A stretch of 64,000 nucleotides of DNA from Saxidomus purpurata. Lineage: Eukaryota > Mollusca > Bivalvia > Venerida > Veneridae. The notes under the pieces are model-generated. The model was given only the letters and a program-made list of their open reading frames with translations. It was not told the DNA's origin and made no database searches. This document shows positions 1 through 11,200 of this stretch, piece by piece (position 1 is the first letter of the stretch; the number at the start of each line of letters is the position of its first letter). A program made the translations under genes and the position numbers. The stretch covers positions 8,913,688-8,977,687 of the forward strand of contig JAFMSR010000010.1 of the NCBI GenBank assembly GCA_022818135.1, read 5' to 3'.

Positions 1-2699
1 ACTCGACATTGGCGGCACGCTTTCTGTATTCGATTTTCTTTTATCTGCACCATTTTTAATTTAAATCTGCATAACCCTAACGTCTGTCTCTATTGAGTAC
101 TGTGCAGATGTTTTTTCCAGTTAAATTAGTCACGTTGCACATATTCGGACATTAGTGTTTTACAAGCAACTGTCATTGCATGAATGTCGAGTGGTACAGA
201 CTGAAATTAGTGTGTTTTCACACAGTACATCAACCGGAAACATAATGCTATTGAGCATATATACTTAGGTTAGGACTCCGTCCCAGGGTTTTCAATATAT
301 ATTTTACAAAAACAACTCATATCTATACAGAGAAAATTCATTGATATAGTTTATAAAAATGAGATTGGACGGAGCTTTTGGGATCGGGAATTTGAACTTG
401 ATATGACCTTGAACTGAAATAGTTTTTATGGAAAGTTTCTATGGACTAGCCCCTGTGACATTAACTGTTGATGTAGTAGCCATGACAGAAAAGAATAGAA
501 TAGAATAGGATTGAATAGAATAGAATAGAATAGAATTATCGCATGCAGAACTGAACATCATACTGGTGATTCCTGGTGATTAATGAAACATCCAACAAAG
601 GGTTCTGGAGATTAAACGCAGACCTTATCTATTAAAATGCCGCTATAACCTGGACATTTCAGGTAGTGATCATAAAGGAGGGTGCGTTTGCTTTATTTTT
701 TTTACATTCACACAAGAAGTCAGCTGACAAAATATGATTTAATGTATTTGCATCTTAATTCAAATCCAAGAAAGGAAAGATCATGTTTTGTGAGGTTGGT
801 TCTCAATTGAATGTAAAAAGATAAAACCAAATATAAAAACAATAATTCCTACCGTGAGATCATATGGTAGTTACCCCAACTTACAGTGCTCGAAACTGCA
901 CATCTTTTTTATGCTTCCTGCCACTATAAACCTTTCGCTACATTTGTAGGATAAAACGACAGAGACGGACGACGACGGACACCGGACGGAACACAAGACG
1001 ACAAACACAGACCACGGCGACTCGCAGTCGACAGCCAAACCAACAGACAGGAAAATTTATTATTGTATCTGCATCTGCACAACTGCCTGGCATGAGTTTA
1101 GACTGGTAAGTTTGGAAGAGAATTTATCTCCAGTGCCCGCAATGGTGATCGTTAGTACCTTTTCCGATCGGTGGGCGACTGCCTAGGCCTCGACCTTCAT
1201 AGGCTCTTATGCCAGACCGAGGGAGATTGTTGTAACAGTCATGATTTCCGAAGACAGTAATAAGCAGAGGAAATAGTAATACATGCTTACAAATAATGTT
1301 TAAAACGGGATACATGTACATGTGTTCTTATCGGTGTCAATGTTTCAAACAGCAACAGAAAATAATCAAATAGCTATCTAATTTTACAAAGTATTCTCCT
1401 TTATTCTTTCTACAACGATTATGAATGTACATGTTTTCTTACGCTCATCATATTAAGATAATGTGGGTTTACCCTTAATATACTGTTGTGTAGCTGAATC
1501 AACCATCTGACAGGTTTCCGAAACCTAAAACAGAGTGAAGTGCAAGTGTTTCAAACTTTTGAAATGAAATTATGGTGAAGCTAAAATAACTTTTCTTCTG
1601 ACCTCAGATACTCTTTCACAAAGTCAGACGTGGTTTCTGGTGCACTATTCTAACGAAAGAGTTGAATCAGTCCTATGACGTCTTATACAATAACAACTTT
1701 CAGTTTCTTCAGTAATAACATCACGGTAGACGAAGTGCTTACCTGTAATACTTTTGCCCATTTTATATTGAAATAGGAATACCATCACATGCACAGGAAA
1801 CACCAGTTTCATGGTCGTTTTCATACAGCAAATTTCTGCTTCTCGGTAAAATATTATTTTGTCCCATTTTGCCTTATTTCAAAATACTTCATAGAATAAG
1901 TTAAACCTAGATATTGAAATACAAATGTACATTCAGTGCGTGCTTTCTGTCGTATGGCATATCCCTTGTCTTGTTTTGATACCACCTACGAATGTTGTCG
2001 TACGATATAGAAGTTTTTCAATATACATGGTGAACTTCGCAAATCTTGCTATACAAACAAGCCTATTTGTCTAGGTTTAAATACATGTTTGTTGTATTTC
2101 AATAAGTCTACATAATAATATTATAAGTTACATTGCAGTCTCTCAAGAGCGAACACCCATAGGCACACTGAAACGTGTTTGTTGTAGAGAGATGTTGTTC
2201 CGCAGAGGTCGATTCCTTAAATAATTTATGCAACGAGAAAGAAAATGTGTTTCATTTTAGAAAGAATGTTGCTCTAGGTAGGTTGATGTATATGCTACAC
2301 TGTATTCCCATGTACATTTTGTGTCATCTATGACTAACGTAGCGGCTGTCATTTCGTTATGGTTCTACGATGGTGTTCTGGGTGATGCAGATTCCTTTCA
2401 TGGTGTTTATTACCTAATGTACGTTTTCGCAGTTTTAAATAAAACTTTCATGCGTCATTTAGATAAAACGCTGATTAATGACTAATTCATGACTATTTTC
2501 AATTACAGGTATACTTACACGGATCATTTGACAATAGGCTTAAGTAATGGGTTTTTCCTGCCCTCTTACTTTCCCTTCCCATATTTGCAACCTCCGCCCG
2601 CCCTAGTCATCGGCTATCTGTTCTCACGTAGAGCATTTAATGCAAAAATATCATTTTATTACAATGCGCAGTTAAATACCTTTAGATTGAGGTCAAGGG
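1..2699. other. Non-coding stretch, no gene recognised
   Basis: AT-rich sequence with only short chance ORFs. It contains a pentanucleotide (TAGAA)n microsatellite at about 492-536 and a GACGGAC-rich patch at about 965-1000. No exon-like segment with splice sites and a recognisable domain was seen on either strand. Confidence 0.6.
492..536. repeat. (TAGAA)n microsatellite
   Basis: About nine imperfect copies of the pentamer AATAG, with one interrupted copy (GGATTG) in the middle. Confidence 0.9.
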
Positions 2700-2990
2700 C
2701 AAAACATACCTGACTCCTGACAGGCGCAACTTCAAGAGAGGTAGATGCAGGTACAAGAGAATCCGGGTACAGACCCTAGATTGTTAGGAATAGACCTCTT
2801 GGTTCTTTTACAAGCCCGGTTTATAGCATCGATACACGTGAAACTACCTTTGAGTTTCTAACCGGTTCATCTCTTGATGGATGGGAAACACTGATACACG
2901 TTTCTGAAATTTCAAGGGCCCAGGTCGGGATTCGAACCGTACACTTCTAGATTGGTAGTCCTGGGCGTTAACCTGTCGACCACCCTAATT
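2700..2990 (-). mobile_element. tRNA-derived SINE, minus orientation
   Basis: On the minus strand the element begins near 2990 with a tRNA-like head. It has a clear Pol III B box (GGTTCGAATCCCG, around 2925-2940), followed by a body containing GAGATGAACCGGTT and AAAAGAACCAAG. The same body occurs on the plus strand at about 56113-56405, which shows a dispersed family. The downstream end near 2700 is approximate and no target duplication was identified. Confidence 0.75.
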
Positions 2991-2991
2991 A

Positions 2992-5021
2992 GTCCGCTAA
3001 ACATTGTATCTTCCCTAGATAGAAAACTTCAAAACCAAGACAAAAATAATTTAGAATCATATATAACTCTTGAAGAGCTTAATATGGCAGTAAAAATATT
3101 CAAATCATCCGGGGAAGATAGTTTTACTGCAGACTGGTATCAAAAAACGCGGCACATAATGTGAGAGGACTTTGTTGAATTGATAACAGAAATATTCGAT
3201 AGGAACAAGCAATCAACCTCAATGTATAAACGTATTTATTCACTGATTTATAAAAACGAGGATAAGCAACTTTCGAAAAACTGGCGCAATATTACATTGT
3301 TGAATGTTAACTACAAACTCATTTTTAAATGTTCATCCGAGAAACTAAAGCCTCTTTTACCGCCCATCAATCATACTGATCAAAATGGCTATATCAAGGG
3401 AGGATTCATAAATGAGGTGAATCGTCTCATTCAACTTATTATAACATATAATATTATATAGACAGGCAAAATGATAAAGGCGACATTATCTTCCTTGATC
3501 AGTCAAAAGCCTTTGACAAGCCCAGTAGAAAGGGAGTTGACTGATAAAAGTCTGGATGAATTAGATTTTGGCTCAAATAGTAGGCACTGGATATTAATGC
3601 TACTTTAAGGCACAAAACAGCGATCCAGACAAACAGTTTCTTTTCAGACTATTTCAAAATAACGCGTTAAATTTAAGGTAAAAGCATACTATAAAATATT
3701 ATCTAGCCAACCTTAGTGTTTGGTACAAACTGAATCTTGACGATATTTCTCATTCAGATCTAGATTTTATTTTACGTTAGTTATGTACATAACGTTACCA
3801 TGACGTCGCAAACATGACAATGTCGCGCCATTTTTACGTCTGTTGTACGGAGACAAATTTTGCCTTATACTCATTTGTTGACGTAAAGCATCCATATCTT
3901 TAAAATTGGATTTCGAAATATTGCGTTAAATTTAACAAAGGTGTCAAATAGCCCGCTTGCTATACAAGCAGAAGCAAAAACATGTGAAATAAGGCAAAAT
4001 ACTAATATTCTAAGGAGTTGAACTCCCCCGTTCATAATAATAGAGATTTTCAATCACGAGTCAGTCAGTTTATTGATGATACACAGCACTTTTGCAGGAA
4101 TGAAAAGTCGATTCCATTTGTTTTGAAACACTAAGTTTATGTGAAAAAGCATCAGGGGCAAAACCAACGGGAATATTACTGTGAAAGATAAGAAGCTCAG
4201 TTCAAAGAAATACACTTTACTTAGGCATTAGGTAAAACTCAAGGCTATTTGGTTGGAAAACGTTATCAAAATTAATGTTTGCCTTAGCGTTTGGAAAATG
4301 TGCAAGGATAGCAATTAAGAAAAGTTACGTTATTTCGGTCATTACGTATTAGATAGAAACCAATGATATCCCGGAAAAGTTTGTAGAAAGAATTGGACAT
4401 ATAATTAAAGACTTCATATAGGACAAAACTGCCGGGAAACATAACAAGAAATCTGAATATGTGCGTTTCTTTAAAAACAATTTATATGTAGATATTCAGC
4501 ACTGAAAGGATCAAATATGAGTTTGAGTACTTTTATGCAAAAGCGGTTGAGCCTTGTTTTGATGTTAGGAAACCTATTTCCGTTAAAGGGGAAAATAATT
4601 TGATGTCTGCACCACTTTATTAGAATTTTGAAATTCAAAATAAAAACAAGTCAGAGACCTTTTCATCATTTACTAAAAATGATATTACATCAACACGCGC
4701 TATCTTGAATACAATAGTTCCAATGAAGAACACTTCATATCTGAAAATATTGTGTTCAAAAGCTTAAAAGCAATTGAAAAGGAACTGGATCTCAGTGGTC
4801 AATATCAATACAAAGTATACCTAGATCACTTAAAGGCATGTTAAAGGATAATCAGTTAAAAATTGAAAGGGATTTTCCACTGACAATTTGCCTCACAATT
4901 TATGAATTAAGTGAAAAAGCGATACAACACGAATTATTAAAGAAAAAAGATGTGTCTCAAATATATTACAAACAAAAAAACCCACAGTTATTGATATCGG
5001 AACGGAAATGGGAAGATGAAA

Positions 5022-5068
<47 letters not shown>

Positions 5069-5215
5069 TGTTCGCCCTTTTTGGTATAAATCATAGTCCT
5101 GTTAAATGCAAACTACTCAATACTATTATACTAGACACGAAATGGCACATATGGAAAAGCAGGAACATATTGAAACTTGAGGAAAGGCACAAAAGCAAAA
5201 GTTAGATAGATTTTA
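2992..5215 (+). mobile_element. Decayed Tx1/L1-type LINE (reverse transcriptase remnant)
   Basis: Broken plus-strand frames read as a non-LTR retrotransposon reverse transcriptase. First comes YITLEELNMAVKIF...GEDSFTADWYQ (3057-3140). Next is LSKNWRNITLLNVNYKLIF (3270-3330), the conserved 'NWRPISLLNVDYKL' block. Then DQNGYIKGG and, in another frame, GDIIFLDQSKAFDK near 3482-3520. Further downstream NIPEKFVERIGHIIKDFI (about 4360-4420) matches the thumb/connection region of this clade. Many stops and frameshifts show it is dead. The endonuclease half is absent, so it is 5'-truncated. The family is recognised from motifs, not a search, and the 3' limit is approximate. Confidence 0.75.
5026..5066. 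repeat. (GA)n microsatellite
   Basis: About 20 uninterrupted GA dinucleotides inside the decayed LINE tail. Confidence 0.95.
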
Positions 5216-5966
5216 CGTGTAAAGGGAAGCCGTCGAATTTGTAAAATATGAATATTGGAATCTTCACTCTTAATGACTTGCGTTTCGTTTCGTGCAAGGA
5301 ATTATCACGTATGATAGTATTTAAACACATTGGTTCAGGCATATGCTTTTCATAATAAAAGAACATTAATTTTAATGCATACATGTATATCATGGAAGGT
5401 GAGTAAGGGATGCTCCTCGACCTTTACTCAGCCAATATGACGGGTACCATTAATGGGGTTACCCCTGTTCGTTGTCTCTAAACAATAAACAATAAAACAG
5501 AGGAACGCCACAGGACAGTTCTACTTCACTATAATGCCGAAAAATCTCAAAAAATAACATTAAATAAGCATCTGAAACTAGTTTAAACACGTTCTTAACA
5601 TGATCACGCACATGATCACAGCACATGCATCTGACATAATGATTTGCAAAAGATTATTGATGGTTATAATCATTTGCAATTTTACTCAATTCCCTTGATT
5701 CGTGATTTCGTTTTGTTTCCAAACTTCCCAATAATTTCCCGACTTCGCATCGATATCGTTCTAGATGACCATTTGAGCGATCTATATTCCACCTTTTTTG
5801 TTGTGTGTTTTTGGAGATGGGGTGGGGGCATATCAGAATTAGCCTACCATTGCAAGTCCAAGAAATCAGTTCACAGGCTTCAGGGGCACATATGGGAATA
5901 CTTATAATCTATTCTGTTGTGTTTTGGAACTTTGTGACAGCTAAGTTGAGTTTGTTTTAATATCCT
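5216..5966. other. 3' flank of the FReD gene, no gene seen
   Basis: AT-rich DNA between the LINE remnant and the stop codon of the minus-strand fibrinogen-related gene. It should contain that gene's 3' UTR; the poly(A) site was not assigned. Confidence 0.5.
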
Positions 5967-6634
5967 TCATGGTCGTCTAATTTTCATTTCAGTGAATTTC
6001 ATAAACACTGATGGAGATTTCCAACTTTTCCACGTCATTCCCCTATTGAAATCCTGTGCACCGTATGGTCCGTTTAGGTTTGAATCCTGGCAACTACAAT
6101 ACCACCAGCCTCCTTTAAAATAATCCGAACAATGATTGAAATAAATATCATTATCTTGATCCCTTGTGGAAAACTTCATCCCATCGTGTCTACGATGTAA
6201 GCTATCACCAGCTGGTCCACTACCAACAGATAAACTAAGCTTATACTTTGAGGATTCGTCCCCGATAGAGAAGGATTTGTATTCCGTAAATCCGATATCC
6301 CCAAATTGATCAATGAGGTCTACACGTAACCCATAGTTTCCACTGTTACTTAGTACATTTAATTTGTCATTTCCAAGCCAAAAATTTGTACTAAGGTTAC
6401 CAAATCCGTCTTTGTATTCATTCCATGTTTTGTAGAAGTCACTGTCTGATATCCGTCGTTGAATAACGGTCCAGCCTTCTGGAGATGTATCCATATCACA
6501 ACGTACCGTTAACTCTATACTTCCTGTTGGATAAATGTTAAAGACTCCTGTTTGTGCAGTATTATGGATGACATATACATCTTGGCAGTCTCTCGGCATT
6601 ATGCAGCCTGTACATATTGTATTGTCATCCGTTT
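5967..6634 (-). CDS. Exon 6: fibrinogen C-terminal domain and stop
   Basis: A single exon carries the whole FReD. It starts after TCCTTCAG with ETDDNTICTGCIMPRDCQDV. Visible landmarks are RCDMD, GWTVIQRR, W-N-E-Y-K-D-GFGN, FWLGN, LRVDLID, DQDNDIYF, HC...GGWWYCSC, SNLNGPYG and a TGA stop after EMKIRRP. All canonical Cys are present. Confidence 0.92.
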
Positions 6635-8177
6635 CTGAAGGACAAAAATAATGCCAGACTCTATTTAATAATTAAACTGGCAAAATAGCAACAACTAGCA
6701 AACTTTTTTAATCGAAGCATTTCATTATAATTTAGAGACGCAAGCAATTGGCATTTTGTAGATATTTTTTAAAGATTTGAATGTTTCTTAAATGGTGTTT
6801 TATTCAGAGGGAGCAATAACAAAACAGTTATTTCTTGTCAAAAAACATGTAAGAGGGGATAAAAGTGTTAATAAATTTTGAATGCATTCCTTTTAAAATA
6901 AGTCCAGATCTTTTGAATTGATATTGTTAAATTAAAAAATAGTAGTTATTGTCAGTGTTTTATTTTTACACATATTCTTTCGCCATTTCAGTCACTTCTT
7001 TTCAATGAATAGTATACTTTTAAGATAACATAATCCTTTTTAAAATTATTTGCTTGGTACTTCGACTCGAAGATTATTCTGACTATAATGCAAACTAATA
7101 TCATCAAAATGCGCTTTCCTTACATATCATTTTCAAAGGCCAAAACATATTTCAGCTCAAAGACTTTTGATTATTATTACACAGATTATGTTTTAATTAT
7201 GTTCTGAATTTACATGTATACATCATTGGAAAATTAATCGAGGTTCTGCATATTTAAAATATCGACAGATTATATGATTTGAAACAACATATGTTGAAAT
7301 ATGTTTTGCCTCAACACTGCGGTAATATAATTTGCAGATCAGAATTAAACATAGAAAAGTTCTAATTTTGAATTATTTCTTTCTTTTCGGACCAAAGTAG
7401 GTGAAATTCAAATTTAGAACATTTAAGTTTTATTGAAAAATTACTGCCTTTTTGAGTTAATCTTGATCAAAATTTAATGACAATGTAGAAAACATTATTT
7501 ATAACTGAAACTGAAATGTCTTTCTAATGAAGTACATTTTAAAATGATTCAGTATTAGTCATAATTGTTGAAGTTCCCCTATCCCTTTCCCAATTATATA
7601 AGAAAGTCGTTTGAATAGAGCGTTATCTTTTGAAAAATGAAAACAACATTGAAGTACAATGTTTCCATCTCCACAATTAAATTCCTTGATAGCGAAACAC
7701 TTAGAATTTAACAGAAGTAGAATAAAGTGCAATTTGCCTATATATGTTTTGACTGACCTGTTGGACAGATAATCCTTGACCATTGACCGCTCGGCTGACA
7801 AGTTGTTGATATGTTTGTTCTTCCACTGGTAAAGAGTAATCCTGACTGACACGTATACGTCTTATTTAGTCCTTCGTAAGTTTTGCCGTTGCTAAGTGTT
7901 GCATTGCCCACAGGCTGCGGCTCGTTACATTCTAAAAGATTGAAATTGTCCCGCTTTGGGTCTTTGCAACAAAAGCAAAATTGTTATTTAATTCTAAAAA
8001 AACTTTCGAACAGGAATCCCGTCCAAACTGCCTCCCAAACAGCCCTACTGCACCCTGAAGTGCACACACCCCCACCACACAACCAAAAACAGATTGTAAA
8101 CACACAAAAACAACAAAAAAAAAAATTTACACACACACACATACACCAAAAACACACAACAAAAAAAAAAAAAAAAA

Positions 8178-8209
<32 letters not shown>

Positions 8210-11200
8210 ACTGAGCCATTAGTCGCAAAACCCCCCCCCCCCCCTTTCCCATTTATGACCAAGTTATTTTAGAGATTTTAAGTAAAACTTAAAACAGGTC
8301 AAAAATGAGAAATCAATGCCGTTTTCAAAGGTTTTAAGTAATAATTGTTTGTCACGTATTTTCGTGACCGCGCTTGTTGCCGATGTTGGAGAATATTCGC
8401 AGAATTTTCGGCGATTTAAGGTTTAAAACAGAGATTTAATGTATCTTCATTAACCTGAATAGAAACTGAAAGTAATTAGATGCGACTGTTGGGAATTTTC
8501 TAATCTAGAAGTTCATGTTCTTGCACATTCATTTCACCCCCGCAAGCGTAAGTTGGTATAAAATGTTTTAGCCACTTTCTTTACTGAGTATATGTACATG
8601 ATGCAAAACCTGTTGGGGATTTGAAAACATGTTACGCAAGCTATTAGTGAAATTGATACATCAAAGAAGAGAGACGTGATAAAGAGAAAGGAATTTCTCC
8701 TATAGATATTCACGAAAACATGAAAATACACTTGGTGGTGACTGTCCTTCATATTCAACTGTTAACATTTGCACTGCTGAATTCAAGCGTAGAAGAACAA
8801 GCCCTGAAAATAATCAACCGTCTGGCTGTCATAAAGATACCAAGTACCGAAATTCAAGCTGATACTGTACATCATATGGTAATGAATGATAGAAGAGTCT
8901 ATGGACATCCTGAATATTGCTTTTACTGGTGGAATAAGCATGGTTCCTGCTAAATTCATTTTGTTTAATGTCCTTCACATAAATAAACTTTCGACGTGAT
9001 TAGTTCCGAGAATATTAACACAATGCCAACTATTTACTAGGCTTGATTATTTCTACATAGCTTTTGACACGTTTTCCACTAAACCAAGAAAACCTTTAGA
9101 CCCAGGATGAGACATATGTGCATCACATTCAAAGTTGTTGCCATGGTTAGGTATCTTCAGAGAGTTTAAAAACTATCATTGGGCAATATATGTTAGAACT
9201 ATCGAAATATTAAGGAAGGAGCGTTGGATTCATTGCTGAAAATTAAAATAAGAAATTTTATTGACCCTGATTTTAAAAAAAAAAAAAAAAAAGGAACCAC
9301 AACCAAAAACCACCCCCCCAAAAAAAACCCCCAAAAACACAAAAAAACCCAACCCAAAAAAAAAAAAAAAAAAAAACCCCCCCAAAAAAAAATATAAAGA
9401 CTACCCAAACATGTTGCATACTACAGACAAACGACTTAACGGGCTAGTTTATTTCTGGAAAAATAATGCTGGGTCGATGACTTATCTTTTTCGCAATATT
9501 AATCTGATTGATACACCATCAAAGCGAGGTCCAAAATAAATATTAAACTAGAATTCGGGTATCATAAACTTTTTATGTATGTGGTGTGTTTTTCAGAATA
9601 AGTATCAATTTTCCATCTATTCTAATGTAATATGTCATGTTTTAGGGTGCAAAATTAAGGAAAGATGTATTTTGTCATCATCTGAATGAATATTACGTTC
9701 CTGTTCATTACCCCTCGGTAAAGTTTAGAAATTTCTTGACTATAGAACAAACACTTTTTACTGTTTTGAAGAGTTTTATCGTATAATTAGATGCTCTAGA
9801 AAACGTACTACCAACTTGATAGTAGTAGTCCAAAAAGATTACAAGAAATTTTAAAAACAGAAGGCATAACATATAACATTAAATCGTAAACGCCAAACAA
9901 ATTATTGTACACAAAGCAATTTAATGTTAACTCCAATCTAAGTTACTGAAATCGGAAATAAAATGGGAAAAAAATCTAAATAAAATTGACATTATCTGGA
10001 AAAGGCTTAACTTTCAGATCTTTAAAGAAACACTTAACACAAAAATGAGAAATTTCCAGTATAAATATAATTTTACCCACAAACACGACCTTATTAAAAA
10101 TGAACATAAATTACACAAATATATGCGACTTCTGTAATATGCATCCTGAAAGTCATGAACATTTATTTTGGACATGTACTTATGCTCAAGTCTTATGGAA
10201 TAGAATAAGTGAGTTTTTAAAAAGCAATAACTTGATATTCTTTTTAATTTAGAAAACATAAGTTTTGGAATATTACAAAATAACATGGAAAGTAATGTTG
10301 TAAACTTTCTCATGTTTTTGATGAAGCCTTTTATATTTCAAATGAAATACAGAAAAGAAGATGACATTTACATAAATTATCTAAAAAAAGAAGAATCGAG
10401 ATAGAAAAGGAAATAGCGGAAATTAATGGCAAAATTCAATATCATAATTTAAAATGGGGCACTATAAATGTTTTCTAAGTTTATACAGCAAAACTTCGTA
10501 CGATTATATACGTTTGTATAAGACTGAAGATCAGAAAGAACTTACCTGCACTGGAGACGACACAAAAATCTTATTTCCCCCTTTTTTCTTTCCTTTTTTT
10601 ATTTACGTATTTTGAAATAAAAAAAACAGTGCTGTTTAAGTGTGTTAAGCGTGAATCAGCATATTTACCAAGGGAGTTTAACATCAGATATTGTATTTGT
10701 ATGAAAATAAGTATACAGTGTATATCTCATAAAGCATATATGCTAAAATAAATGATTAGAAAAAACACTTTACTAAAGCTCTTTTTTTATCAATTTTTGG
10801 TAAGTATTTTTTCATGATAAAGGAATAACAAGGTTTTTGAGATATCTTTTCTGCAGTTTGAATAAGACCTTTGTTGTAAAATGCAAAATAAAATTTGGGG
10901 TTGATGTGCATATAAGAAAGAAATGCAATAAAAACGAGAAAAATGTGTACTTTTGATTTCGACGAGCTTTGATAAATATGACGGCATATGTCTTTAACAA
11001 AGAAATGTAACAGGAACTTGTTATTACTTAGTTTTTATATCCTGACAATTCTCCTTTTAGCAAAGTTTGAATTAAGTGAATATCTTAAACGGTTTTGAGA
11101 AATGACTCTTTTAGTACCCCTACCCCATATTTGGCGTGTGGGAACATATGTCAATTTAGTCACAAAATGTGAGGTAAAAAAATCCTAAAATGTTCAAACT

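Noticed and set aside
10014..10313. 99-codon minus-strand ORF
   Set aside because: It is antisense to the LINE zf-RVT region, whose Cys/His pattern reads clearly on the plus strand.
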